Origin: Chlorops oryzae
Taxonomy: Eukaryota; Arthropoda; Insecta; Diptera; Chloropidae
Direction: 5' to 3'
Assembly (NCBI GenBank): GCA_020466095.1
Contig: CM035806.1
Coordinates: 126,103,293 to 126,167,292, forward strand
DNA: 64,000 nucleotides
Shown: piece by piece, positions 45,496 through 56,515 of the stretch
Position numbering within the stretch: position 1 is the stretch's first letter
Layout: every line of letters begins with the position of its first letter
The notes under the pieces: model-generated
Told to the model about the DNA's origin: nothing
Databases searched by the model: none
Seen by the model: the letters and a program-made list of their open reading frames with translations, nothing else
Translations under genes and position numbers: made by a program

Positions 45496-46917
45496 TTCGG
45501 CGGCTCCTTAACCCGTTCCATCCCATCGCGTTCGGACGTGACGCGGAATCGGGTTAAGCGGATGCGGATGCGGATGGGGATGCGATGTGGGATGAAAATG
45601 AAGGCATCAAAGCGAAGAAGCGAAGACCGTAAAATATGAAACATCACAAAATAAGAAGAAAACGAAAATAAGAAGAAAAAAAAAAAGGAGAACATAAGGA
45701 ATAACGAACAGAAGAAAGAAATCAAGAGGGAAATAAAGAAAGTAAGCAAGGAGAAATGAGATAAACGAATATGTACGTTGACGTTTCCGTTTTGGAGAGC
45801 ATAAAACACATAAAGACATCGAATAATGCAGCAGCGCAATGGCGAATGCGAAAGGCGATTGCTTTTCGGGTACCTTTTGTCTGCGACTCAATTTTGTATT
45901 CTTTGGAGGAGCGAGGGAGCTTAGTGGGAAATGCTGTCGTTTCTGCGTTTTCTATAACACTTGACATTTTCACGGCATTTACGCTTGTTACTCTTGCTGT
46001 TGTTGTTGTTTTTGCTGCCGATTTGGCTGTTGTTGTTGTTGGGTTCTCTGTCATTTTGGCTCTTCTTTGTAATGGTGTTTTTATTGTTGCTGTTTCTGTG
46101 TTTTTCTTGGGATGCGAGAAAGTCTTTGATGCAAGTTCGGTTCGGCCTTCAAAAAAGAAATATGGAAGAAGAAAACAAAAAATGAAAGGAAAAGAAAATA
46201 ATAAAAAAAAGAAACAACATAGAAGCAGAAAACTTTTTTTTTACACATAAGAAGCAGAGTGATGAAGGTGCCAAACCGAACCCAAAAAAAAAAAAAATAT
46301 ATATATATAAAAAACAAAAACAAATAATAATATAAGAAAATAAGTGTAAAAAGGTCGTAGTCAATGCAAAGGAATTACCCCATTTTATGGCATAAATTCA
46401 GGGAAAATTTCTCAGATATAACAAAGAAATAAGGAACAGGAAAGGAAAACAAGGTGAAAAAATAATATGAAATGAAAATCAGTATGAATAAAAGAATATT
46501 CTTGGCACACGAGTTAGTTTGCCACGTGAGAACGAGGGAAGAAGAAACAAGAAGTAATAAAATTTAACAGATTAGGGTTTTTTTTGCCCTTTTCGATTCA
46601 TATGTAAATTACAGCGAATCATATGAATGCATGTCTGTCTGTGTGCGTGCGTTCGAGTGGGCTTGGCGGCATGTGGCGTGTGTGTCTGTGTGCTTTTGGC
46701 CTGTGCTAAACGAAAGTTAAGCACTTGCTTCATTTTTTTTTGCAGGGGTTTCTTTGCTTTCTTCCTTTCGATGGAATTTTTTGAAGCTTGTTCGGAATTT
46801 AATGTCTCTTTTTGGTGTTGCTGTTTATTATTGTTGGCTTAATTAATTATATATGTACAAGGAGCTGGGCGAAACCACAAAAATTTAGGAGGAATGTAAA
46901 TTATTTCATTGTGGGGT

Positions 46918-46920
<3 letters not shown>
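45496..46920. other. Low-complexity stretch upstream of the SAP exon
   Basis: Contains GCGGATGCGGATG repeats (about 45559-45585), A-rich and GTT-repeat tracts (45985-46050). Long open frames here come from the low complexity. Probably 5' untranslated sequence and promoter of the SAP gene in part. Confidence 0.5.

Positions 46921-46960
<40 letters not shown>
46921..46960 (+). repeat. Poly(T) tract of 40 bases
   Basis: An uninterrupted T-run, the longest homopolymer in the window. Its length is likely polymorphic or an assembly estimate. Confidence 0.95.
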
Positions 46961-46961
<1 letters not shown>

Positions 46962-47302
46962 GAATTGATGTATGCACGTCCAATTAAAAAAAAAAATCGC
47001 ACAAGAATACACACATGGATAGCATGAATTTTTGGGTCAGGATCTCCATAAACCATGTCTCTGTCTTTACCTCTATGACTGCATGGATTTTATTTAAACA
47101 ATTTTATGAAATTCGGTGTGAAGAAGAAAGCTTATAGGCAAAAAATAAAAATAAATAAAGCTACCTACATACCTATTGTGCTTGATTAAAAATGAAAGGC
47201 TTTGGTGGTGTCCATGGAATTTTTAAAAAATAACTCGACTTTACTTCCACTCGCCACCTGATATCTACATAGCTCATTACCTAGCTAGCTGGTATCGATA
47301 TA
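46961..47302. other. No gene seen
   Basis: Ordinary AT-rich sequence. Confidence 0.5.
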
Positions 47303-47534
47303 ACTAGTAGTTCACAGAATTTTCCCCAAGACATTCAAATGCAATTTTCTTATAAAATTTTGCCTTCTAAGCACGAACAAATTTTTTTTAAATTCTTTAG
47401 CGTTTTTTATTTAAATGTTGATTTAAAAATTTTTTTAAAAGGGTTATTGCAGCATTCTCGAGCAGGACTAGACAATGCATCATACGATCTGAAAAGATTA
47501 TCCCGCAAATTAAATAAAATTCAAAACAAGCAAT
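47303..47534 (+). repeat. Diverged left arm of the ACACTAGTTTACA long inverted-repeat family
   Basis: ACTAGTAGTTCACA, then ATGCAATTTTCTTAT, GCCTTCTAAGCACGAA and a T-run, then GAGCAGGACTAGACAATGCATC follow the left arm at 37296-37510 in order. The INE-1-like repeat at 47535 follows it. Confidence 0.6.
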
Positions 47535-48477
47535 AACAAGTAAAGAAGTTTACATCGGCTAAGCCGATTGCACACATACCTTTTCCTCAGCCTGAAATAT
47601 GTTAAAACATTACCTTAACAAAAATTCCTGCCGTTTTCGTTGTTCTAGCTTGGATATCTATTTATACCTTATCTGTACTTCGATTTAGCTTCTAAGACTC
47701 GAGATTATTATTAAGCGCAAAATTTTCGCGGATGGTGGTCATGGTCAAAATTTAACCGTTAGAGGACATTTTGTCTAGCTGCGAAATACTCAATTCAAAA
47801 TAGTGAAAATAAAATTTTTGCGAATTTCGCGAATGGTGGTCTTGGTCAAATTTTAACCGTTAGAGGACATTTTGTCTAGCTGCGAAATACTCAATTCAAA
47901 ATAGTGAAAATAAAATTTTTGCGAATTTCGCGAATGGTGGTCTTGGTCAAATTTTAACCGTTAGAGGACATTTTGTCTAGCTGCGAAATACTCAATTCAA
48001 AATAGTGAAAACCAAATTTTTGCAAATTTCGCGAATGGTGGTCATGGTCAAAATTTAACCATAAGTGACGACTTTATTTGGCGGCAAAATACACAACCAG
48101 AAGAAGCAAAAAAAAAAATCATTTTTTTATTCAGATATGAGAATAAGAGAAAGAGTGTTTTTTTCTAATGTGTAGGATGATGACCATAGTTATAGCGATG
48201 TCGCAATTTTTTTTCAGCGAAAGCTTAAGTCTACATAGTAGCTATACACACACCAAATTTCAATAAGCTGGGATGTATAGTAAAAAAGTTATCCACGAAA
48301 AACGTTAAAAATCGTGATTTTTGAAACTTCTGAACCACTTCCCACGACCCAAGAAGGGACTACGAAAAAAATTTGTATGCAGTTTTTCGGACATTTACCT
48401 GGTTCAAGTCCATGCCAAATTTCAATATGATATCTTTCATGGCTTAGGAGTAAATTACGAAAAACTAAAGTGTGACC

Positions 48478-48533
<56 letters not shown>

Positions 48534-48666
48534 TGGCTAGATCGACTCCCCTTGTCACCCTGATCAAGAATATATATATATGTCTATATCTATAGCGACT
48601 CCTTTGGCATGTTACATACTCCGAGCCAAACTTAATATACCCTTTCCTTCGGAAAAGGTATAAAAA
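47535..48666 (+). mobile_element. INE-1/Helentron-like repeat, family C, with 101-bp tandem array
   Basis: Starts AACAAGTAAAGAAG with the hairpin ATCGGCTAAGCCGAT and the word CATACCTTTTCC. The 3' end has the hairpin ATACCCTTTCCTTCGGAAAAGG then TATAAAAA. The word at the start is the inverse of the one at the end. It contains a (GACA)n run of about 55 bp (48478-48533) and a tandem array (47717-48060). Confidence 0.85.
47717..48060 (+). repeat. 101-bp tandem repeat, about 3.4 copies
   Basis: GGTGGTC.TGGTCAAA.TTTAACC recurs at 47732, 47833, 47934 and 48035, each 101 bp apart. Copies 2 and 3 are almost identical. It lies inside the family C repeat. Confidence 0.95.
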
Positions 48667-49890
48667 TGAAAAATTTAAGCCTTATCACAAAAATACGTTG
48701 CATACTTTAAAGCCCACAAATCTCTTACGGCGCACAGTGTCGTGTGAGCGGCCAAGAATACCAAAAATCGATGTCTGAATCTACACGAAATTTTGATGGG
48801 TTCATGTTGGGAATATATTGAAACCCAGGAATCCAAATTTATGTTAAAATATTCCTAGCGGTTTTGCCATAGCGGACTGTCAAAGTTGAGACTTCTCGTA
48901 AAGCAGCTTTAAAATGTGGTAGTTATACGTTTTAATTGTTAAGTTTAAAAAATTGTAATTGCGCCTATTGTACTTCGACCTTTATGTTATAATTTTATAA
49001 TTTGTAGTCGACCTCATGTAAATATTTTATATATTTTCTTCATATCTGGCTCCAGGTCATTTATGTAAAAACATGTTTGTTTTTAATTGTCAGTAATAAT
49101 ACTGATTTGTTTTTTATTTTCAATATTTCGGTCTACATCGTAAACCATCTTCAGGAAAAATTTTTATTTTTGTTTGAAAAATAAATAATTTAATTTTATT
49201 TCTTTAAAAAACGTCCACTGCATATCCGCTACCTTGTTTCGTCATTGTAATTATTTTCTACTCTACTTCTATTTTTGGCCAAGAAATGAATGGGGACACG
49301 ACACAGAGTGTCACGTCTCCATACATTTTTTGGAAAAAAATAGAAGGAGCTATCGTGGGGCAATGAAATTTGGCAGGGGTATTACTATAGGCCTAATTAA
49401 GAATTTAAGGAAATAAAAAATGTGAAGAATTACTTGCGGATTTTTAAACTTAAAATATATATTAATCAGAAAACAAAAGCAGGGCTGGTCATGCGCAAGC
49501 TATTTAGAAAGTATATTGAAGTGAAAACGCGCGAAAATACAAAGGATAAAGCGCCACACGAAGATCGTCATTGAGCAATTTCAGAACAAAATTTCAATTG
49601 CCTCAATTTCAAATGTCAGATTTGTTCTGAATTTTTTTGAAATTGAGCAATTTTGATCTACGTGTGGCATACACAAATAAATATCGAACTTAGTTTTACA
49701 AAGACTCACTCCCAGTGATTTCAAATTCTGAGTCTGATGAAATAAAAGCCTCAAAATCTATATACTTTCATATACTATCATCATCATCATCATTATTAAA
49801 TAAAACGTAATTTTCCAATTAATTGCAAAACGGATTTTTTCTCGTGCACAGTTTTCTATATTTGTGAACTTGTGGTTCAGAGGATAGCAA
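48667..49890. other. Mosaic of diverged repeats, no gene seen
   Basis: GGCGCACAGTGTCGTGTGAG (48730) reappears inverted near 53580-53615. A GACACGACACAGAGTGTCACG hairpin-like stretch lies at 49297-49317. (CAT)n lies at 49777-49795. Confidence 0.45.
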
Positions 49891-50082
49891 CAAATGAAGG
49901 GCAGCCGCGAATAACGTTGCAAACGCCAATTTTTGAAAAACCGTTTTTTTTGCATATTCTCTTTGACATGCTTCTTTTACATTGCTCCAACAACAAATCA
50001 TCCAAAATTTTGCACCTTAGATCGATCAAATCGCAATTAGAAAGAGTCAGTCAGTCGAAGAACGTTGTAAGTGCATAACAAA

Positions 50083-50490
50083 ATGATGCGATCTGAATTA
50101 TCAAATTTAATTGACAAGTGCTACCGAGGTACAAAACGAAAAGCTAATGTCGAAAATTGGAAAGACAATAGAAGTAAAAGGTTAAGAAATAGTGGAAAAA
50201 CTTATATTTCCAAAAAAAATAAGAGTTTACCTGAAAGAAACGCTCCTGACCAGGTAACATGGAATAACGTTTCAAGTGCACATAAAACTATGTTTCATTG
50301 AAATTATAATTTTATAGGTTTGTGATTGTCGATGCTGCTTTTTTGTAAAAGATTTAGCATACAGCAAATTAGGGACCATTTTCATAAGTTCTACGAAAAA
50401 ACTTACTTAAGATTAAGTGAGGAAAAGAAAAAGGATCTACTGGCAATGGCATCATACTTGCCTGAGAGCTACGCCGAGTTCTATAAATCG
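50083..50490 (+). pseudogene. N-terminal part of a transposase-like protein, spliced
   Basis: Exon 1 (ATG 50083) encodes a basic region with RLRNSGKTYISKKNKSLPER and ends at a CAG/GTAACA donor near 50255. A 66-bp intron ends TTTTATAG at about 50320. Exon 2 opens VCDCRCCF, a cysteine cluster, then the frame shifts near 50345-50360 to IQQIRDHFHKFYEKTYLRLS and FYKSVCV before a stop at about 50502. The layout (basic NSGK-Y-SKK region, then C-x-C cluster) resembles from memory a group of insect transposase-like proteins. The remainder is missing. Inactive. Confidence 0.55.
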
Positions 50491-50602
50491 GTCTGCGTTT
50501 AAATTTAGCAATATCTTTGAAGTTTAGTTTAAAGTTCTTGAAAAGAATTTTCGTTTCATACTGGATTTATGTTTTTGTTATATAGTTTTTTGTAATAAAT
50601 TA

Positions 50603-51637
50603 CACTGCACAACAAAATCGAACTTTTTGCGTGCCTTTGACTTGAAACCAATTTTTTTTTTGTAGTATTTGTTTCGCTGAATCTCAATATATTCATAAAA
50701 TTTTAAAGTTAGCTCGCGTTTTTTAAATATGCGGTAAGAAAGGTTTTGCAAATTTTTGTCAATATTTTTTAGTCGTAGCCCCATTATTATCGTTCGACCG
50801 TTTCAAAAAAACTTTAATTTATATGAAAGAAAAGTAAAAATTCAACATAGGTATTCTTCATACATATGGATGAAATCGGTTCAACAGTTTAGGCGCTATA
50901 GGTCGATAAAGGCGAGAATTTTATGAAATTTTTAACAATTTTGTACAAAAACTTGATTTCAAACCCATATAATTTCCGAAAAAGGTCCGGTATTTAAGTT
51001 AAGGCTATCTTACGTAAAAGAGTGGATTTCTAAGAGCATTTCAAGACCAAGAAAAAAAAAATTCCATGAATGGTTCATATTTTAATTGGGTTTTTAGAAA
51101 AAATGAGACGACTTTTTTTACGCCGGAAAATATGCCACAATTTTTTTATTTCTGTCTTTAAGTTATATTTAGAGCGTGTATTTTTAAGCATTTATAAAAT
51201 TGAAGCGTACTTTATGGGGCAAAAAATTTGTTAAATTTACATAAAGTTAAGATTCAAATCGATTTTTAGCCTACTTAAGACTTTTTCAAAGCTAGGAAAT
51301 CCCCTTGAAGTTCAAATTCGCTACTTATTTCCAAAATGGTGATAAGAAAAAAAATATCCCCCCCACAAAGTATGCTTCAAATTTATAAATGCTTAAAAAT
51401 ACACGCTCTAGTTATATTAATATATAAAAAAATATGTGGCATATTTTTTGAAATGGTCGAACGATAATGGGGCTACGACTAAAAAATATTGACAAAAATT
51501 CGCAAAACCTTTCTTACCGGATATTTAAAAAACGCGAGCTAACTTTCAAATTTTACGCATATATTGAGATTCAGCGAAACAAATACTACAAAAAAAAATT
51601 GGTTTCAAGTCAAAGGCAATTTTATTGTTGAGCAGTG
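50603..51637. mobile_element. Long inverted-repeat element, ends CACTGC(A/T)CAACAA, TTA duplication
   Basis: Arms of about 200 bp are nearly identical and include CGTAGCCCCATTATTATCG and its complement. TTA occurs at 50600-50602 and 51638-51640. It is nested inside the 49897 transposon and itself holds a hAT-type MITE. Confidence 0.85.
51170..51410. mobile_element. hAT-type MITE
   Basis: 241 bp, inverted ends TAGAGCGTGTATTTTTAAGC, perfect 8-bp duplication GTTATATT at 51162-51169 and 51411-51418. Internal text is shared with the MITE at 27364-28457. Confidence 0.9.
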
Positions 51638-52250
51638 TTATTTTTAAATCTCTATGATAAATCCTTTATTTTAGACACGGAAGCTAATGGAAGAAAATTT
51701 CTTTGGAAGAAGTATTTTTTATCGAATAACGTTTCAAATGACATCGTACTCTCTGTTGCGAATCGTGGAATAACGTTTTAACAAGCAACGAGTTTTGGAT
51801 ATGAAACGTTCTTCCATTTTAAAATGATACAATATATCATTTACTAAACAAATATTATAATTACACAATTTTTTTTTTACTAAAATGGTTTTTTAAACTA
51901 AATACTTTGATAATAAATTTAAAAAAAAAATACAGAAATTGTCTTCTTAATTTAAAACGTTTTTTGTGAATTGTGAACAATTTGAATTCTGTCACTTACA
52001 ACGTTATTCGCGGCTGCCCTTCAAATGCTGAGAAACATCAATGTTATGTTTTTCTCTAGAACATTTTCTGGCATTGTGTAATTATGTTCCTATTTTAAAA
52101 GCAATATGTCATAATCAATTTCAATAAACTCAAACGTGTTTCGAAAGGCGAGCTTAGCCAATTCGAGTATTTCGTAAGAAACCGCTCTTTGTATCGTTTG
52201 CAGCTATTCCACACCGAGTGTAAAATTGCAAACTAATTATCCTTACTCTT

Positions 52251-52916
52251 TTTTTATACCCAGCGTAAGCGGGGTATATTAGTTTTGTGCGAATCTTGTA
52301 ACAGGGAGAACTAAGCTCCGGAGATATAGACATATATATATAGAAATGATCAGGATTAAAAACTGAATCGATTTAGACATGTCCGTCTGTCCGTCCGTCC
52401 GCCTGTCCGTCCGTCCGTCTGTCCGTTCGTCCGTGGTCGGATCTCCTCCGAAACGGCTGGACCAATCAAGTCGAAATTTGGCACACAGGTATATCGGGAT
52501 CCGAGTATGATCCTAAGTAAAAATGGGAGACATCCGCCCACTGCCACGGCCACAAATGAATATAATGTGTTTTCAGTAAAATGCTTGTAATTGCGAACCA
52601 CTCAACACATTCCATTGATATTTGGTGTACTGGTAAACTACGAAAAGGGACATATCCTGGGAAAAAAATGGACGCCGCCCTTCGTGAGCCACGCCCACAA
52701 ATAAGGGCTTATCGTAACTTGTGAAGTAAAAGGCGTAGAAGCTTCAAATTCGCAACATAGGTTCACCAAGGCGAATGAAAGGTGTACGGAAATAATTTTT
52801 TTTGCCCTCCCACTGCCACGCCCACAAATGGAGAAGCAAAACATAGTGCGCTCATAATGTCGGGACGCTGGGTATTTCAAAGTCGGGCTTGACCGACTTT
52901 AGCTTTCTTACTTGTT
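52251..52916 (-). mobile_element. INE-1/Helentron-like repeat, family B, copy 1
   Basis: In the minus sense it starts AACAAGTAAGAAAGCTAAAG with hairpin AAAGTCGGTCAAGCCCGACT and word ATACCCAGCG, and ends CGCTTACGCTGGGTATAAAA. A CCGT/CTGT microsatellite lies at 52382-52432. It holds a single copy of the 127-bp unit that is repeated in copies 2 and 3. Confidence 0.9.
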
Positions 52917-54270
52917 TAAGGTTATCTTCATCAATATTTTCATTTATTTCCTTTTTGACAAATTAAAACAGTTCGCTTTGCTTTTCTGTTGTTATTTTGT
53001 GGGAAGCCGCTATCCAAACGTTAAACAAATCGACAATTTTTAACTCCGATGTCACTATAGAAAAAACGCTCCTATTACGAACGGGGCAAATTGGGGCAGC
53101 CTATCTTTTTATATGTTATTTTACTTACTTATTGCAACAATAATTTGTAAAAGTTAAAAGAGGGAAATTCGGGAAATTGAGAAATTCAATTTTAAAAATT
53201 AAACTTTGTTTCAAATTAATTCAACTTGTTATTGTTTGCTTTAAACCAATGACAGTTGGCATATTATAAACAAACTTAAAATAAATAAAGGTTACCTGGT
53301 AGTACTAACTTTATATTTTAATTTGACATATTAAACTTAATGATCGGATCACAACTCACAAGTACAGAGCAACTAAAGCACAAGTAATTATATTGAATTT
53401 TTTTGTACTCAAAAACAACAATTTCCATAACTTCAAAATTTGAGAGCATGCTGTGGGGCAATGGCTAAACATATTGACATAATACTTTTTGATTTTTCTT
53501 AATACATATGAATATTATCTATCGAAGTTCAAAAAATTATTTTAACAATTCGAACCTCGATTTTTGGCATTTTTTTTTCCGCTCACGTGACACTGTGCGA
53601 CACTGTGCGGCGCATAGGTCCGCTCGATACATCTTGCGGAAAAAAAATTGAAGGAGTGGTCCGATCATAATGAAAATTGTTATACATGGTTTAATTGACT
53701 TTATTAAGATATAAACCCAAATTCATCCATATTGGACCACCCCCATAGACCTCTAATTGTAGTTTTGTATGGCAGCTACATTTAAAACTCAACCGATTGA
53801 AATCGAACTTTGTCAGAATGTAACCTATGCCCAAAAATGAATGTCTGCAAAAATGGTTCAAATCTGACAGTCCCTAGGGTACCTCTCTATTGGATCCATG
53901 CACATTTTGTTCATTGTCATTTCAATGTCATCATTGATTATTATGTTTTCCACATTCGTAAATAAAAATTGTAATATAATGTTTTGTGTTTTTAATTAAT
54001 TCTTTATTTCTTATAAGCATTGCCGTAATAAATCATGATTAGGCGTTAATGAATATTCAAAATCCTAAACATATGCAATGGTTTTTCCCTAATACCCAAA
54101 CATTTTCGCGACGATTTTTGACATACGTATGAATGGAATTTATCGAGACAAATGCAAGAATACGAAAAAAAGGGAAATAAATCACATCAATTTTCGAATT
54201 GAATTACCTTTCCGCGGGAAAGGGAAACAATGACATAGCCGTTAATGTTTGCTGGGTTATTTTGCTTCTT
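52917..54270. other. No gene seen
   Basis: AT-rich. Around 53430-53760 it shares diverged text with 49270-49380 (GTGGGGCAATG, AATTGAAGGAG.GGTCCGATC), a remnant repeat of unknown type. Confidence 0.45.
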
Positions 54271-54413
54271 TTTTTATACCCGACACACTCTGTGTCGAGG
54301 GTATATTGCGTTTGTGTGGTTGTGTGTAACACCCAGAACCAGTCGAGATATACCATACAAAATATATATAGAAATGATCAGCGTCACCAGGAGATTCGAT
54401 TTAGACATGTCGT

Positions 54414-54445
<32 letters not shown>

Positions 54446-54905
54446 ATACAGTATTCTTATCGAAGGAGTTGAGCTATCTTGACGAAATTTGGTATGCGTG
54501 CTCACGGGGACATGAGTAAGAACAAGTTCGAGAATGGACCCGAGCGGATCATTTTTAGGGGTACCTCCAGTACTACCCAAGTAGCAAAATAGGTCGAAAA
54601 TTGGTAAATTCTTACCTATATTAGGTCAGAATATTTACTTGACCTAACCTAAATAGGTCGAAATTACGTCGATTCGACGTCGAGTCGACGTAAGTGGGGA
54701 ATAGATTGGAAGTCGATTGGCGGTAATAATAGGTCATAATAGGGCATTTCGACTTCAAAGTCAGGGCGAAAAGAAGTCCGTTTACCTAATATTAGTCGAA
54801 AAGAAGTCGCAATGACCAATTTTCGACCTAATTGGACTTATGAGTAAAACGAAAGAGAACGTAAAAGGAAACGAAAAAAGTGAGAGAGAGAGTAACAGAG
54901 AAAGA

Positions 54906-54931
54906 TATAAATACATAATATCTTACTCAGT
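54906..54931 (+). promoter_or_regulatory. Candidate core promoter inside the CCCAAGT transposon
   Basis: TATAAATA at 54906 and an arthropod-type initiator TCAGT at 54927-54931 lie about 80 bp before the ATG at 55011. The spacing (23 bp) is shorter than the usual 28-33 bp, so this is tentative. Confidence 0.35.
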
Positions 54932-55010
54932 CATTCGTATTACTCGAAAGCAGAAATGAACGAGAGATTTTCTTCTTCGTGTGTCTTAAGAAATAAATAA
55001 TAAATAAAAT

Positions 55011-55136
55011 ATGGACTTCATTAAAAATTATTTTGCGCTTAATAAGTCCCAAAAACATATGCCCGCTGAGATTTTTCGTGAAAGTGTTCCTTCTACTTCT
55101 TCATTTTTAAGGGGCTTTCTCATTGATGGAAATTAA
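55011..55136 (+). pseudogene. 41-residue ORF inside the CCCAAGT transposon
   Basis: ATG 55011 to TAA 55134. The product begins MDFIKNYFALNKSQKHMPAE. It occupies the only part of the element without repeated words, downstream of a TATA-like box, as expected if it is the first part of a transposase gene kept after internal deletion. AATAAA follows directly at 55136. No family recognised. Confidence 0.4.
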
Positions 55137-56246
55137 ATAAATATTGCTTGAAAAAAATTGTTTTTCTTAAAGAAAAAACATATGCAGAAGAATAATTCTC
55201 AATTTGCCATTCGAAAAACATGGCGGAGCTCGACCTATTTTGACCTATTTCGACTTTAAAGTCAAACCGACTATGAAGTCCGAAAATCAAGTCCGCTCGA
55301 CTTTGAAGTCAAAGCATGCAACAAAATAAGTCAACTTTTGACCCTATTTCGCCCTATAAGTCAAACGGACTTTAAAGTCGAATTTTAGTCAAAAAATTGG
55401 TCTGTTTGCCTTGAAAAATTACCTAATTTGGAATTCAAAGTTAAGTCAATTTTAAGTCACTCAATAGGGAATTTTTTACCTATTTTCGACCAAAAATCGA
55501 CTTGGAAGTCGAAGCGACTTTGAAGTCATGAAATAGGTAGAATAGAGGTAATTTGGACCTTCGAAACGGACTTTTAAGTTAGGTCATATTTAAGGCCGGA
55601 AAATAGGTCAGAAATAGGGTATTTTTTGAACCAAAATAGGTCGATTCGACTTGCTGCTGGTCGAATCGCTCTATTTTGCTGCTTGGGTAGGGTCTGTTAC
55701 GAAAATCACAAAAACTGCTCTAAAAACGAAGTCCTTCAAGATATTTTGATGAAATTTGATATTTGAACATGTTTAAAAGCAAGTAATACGATTTCAAAAA
55801 ATTGGAAAAGTGGGCGTGGCAGAAGGGCGTTTTTTGAAAATTCTCTCCTACACCCGAAATTCCAATGGGACTTGAACGAAATTTGGCACTTATGCCTCGT
55901 ATGTAGCCACAAACATCCTCCCCAAAATTTTTTTCGATCGGACCATTATTAAGGGTACCTCTAGTACTAGGGTCTGTCACAAAAATCCCAAAAATGCCTC
56001 AAAAGCGGACTTTATTGAAATATTTCAATGAAACTTAGAATTTGAGCGTATATATAAAGGTCCGATTAGAATTTCAAAAAAATTTTAAAATTGGGCGTGG
56101 CAAAAGGGCGGTTTTCATATATAAATTTAACAAAAGTCGGTATATGGGGCTCCTTATGCCCTTAAACACCTCTTGATATTAAAAATTATGTGTCTGTGTC
56201 GGGTATTCTATTGTCAGGCTCGCCTGACTATAACACCCTTACTTGT

Positions 56247-56515
56247 TTTTGATTGCGATCGTTTTTAGATGCTAAATCCGGGATCCAGGTCGCAATCAAT
56301 GCGCCGATAGAGTGAACGCAATTTTTGAACTCTGATGATGCTGACAAGTGTGATTGGCTTGGACGAGTTTTGTCCCAATTTTATTGCTCCCCGATATCTT
56401 TTTGACAATATGCGACGGTAATGTAAGCCTCAACCGTGTCTGTAGAAATTGTTGAAATTTATGCCGTTGCGGCCCGATAAATATTGGCGCACATTGTGCT
56501 ATTATATAATATTTA
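56247..56515. other. Spacer between two INE-1-like repeats
   Basis: No feature recognised. Confidence 0.5.

Larger units (their letters stand above)
49897..52021 (+). mobile_element. DNA transposon relic with spliced ORF start, 6-bp duplication
   Basis: Inverted ends AAGGGCAGCCGCGAATAACG on both sides, flanked by CAAATG at 49891-49896 and 52022-52027. The word GGAATAACGTTT or its complement recurs inside (near 50262, 51722, 51770). It carries a two-exon ORF start (50083-50490). A 6-bp duplication is reported for IS3EU-type elements, so that superfamily is a candidate. It is split by another element at 50603-51637. Confidence 0.8.
54576..55687 (+). mobile_element. Non-autonomous DNA transposon, TA duplication, ends CCCAAGTAGCAAAATAG
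   Basis: 1112 bp. Inverted ends CCCAAGTAGCAAAATAG / complement of CCCAAGCAGCAAAATAG, with TA at 54574-54575 and 55688-55689. Copies 1 and 2 of the surrounding repeat show the unbroken site, confirming the borders. The outer arms (54576-54840 and 55215-55687) are saturated with words such as AATAGGTC, GTCGA, GACTT and AAGTC in both senses. The centre is free of them and holds a TATA box and a 41-codon ORF. Its ends resemble those of the element at 1863. Confidence 0.9.
54271..56246 (-). mobile_element. INE-1/Helentron-like repeat, family A, copy 3, split by a transposon
   Basis: In the minus sense it starts ACAAGTAAGGGTGTTATAGT with the GTCAGGC hairpin and ATACCCGACAC, and ends with hairpin ATACCCTCGACACAGAGTGT...GGGTATAAAAA at 54271. 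A (TCTG)n run lies at 54410-54442. It is the best-preserved family A copy apart from the insertion at 54576-55687. Confidence 0.9.

Noticed and set aside
45471..46364. Several overlapping open frames of 70-159 codons on both strands
   Set aside because: Low-complexity GTT, GA and T-rich sequence. The translations are Val/Leu or Phe/Ser strings without domain pattern.
47717..48060. CRISPR-like array
   Set aside because: The units are contiguous 101-bp tandem copies without unique spacers, in a fly-type genome inside a mobile repeat.
48478..48533. (GACA)n tract as an independent regulatory repeat
   Set aside because: It is the microsatellite part found in all members of the INE-1-like families here.
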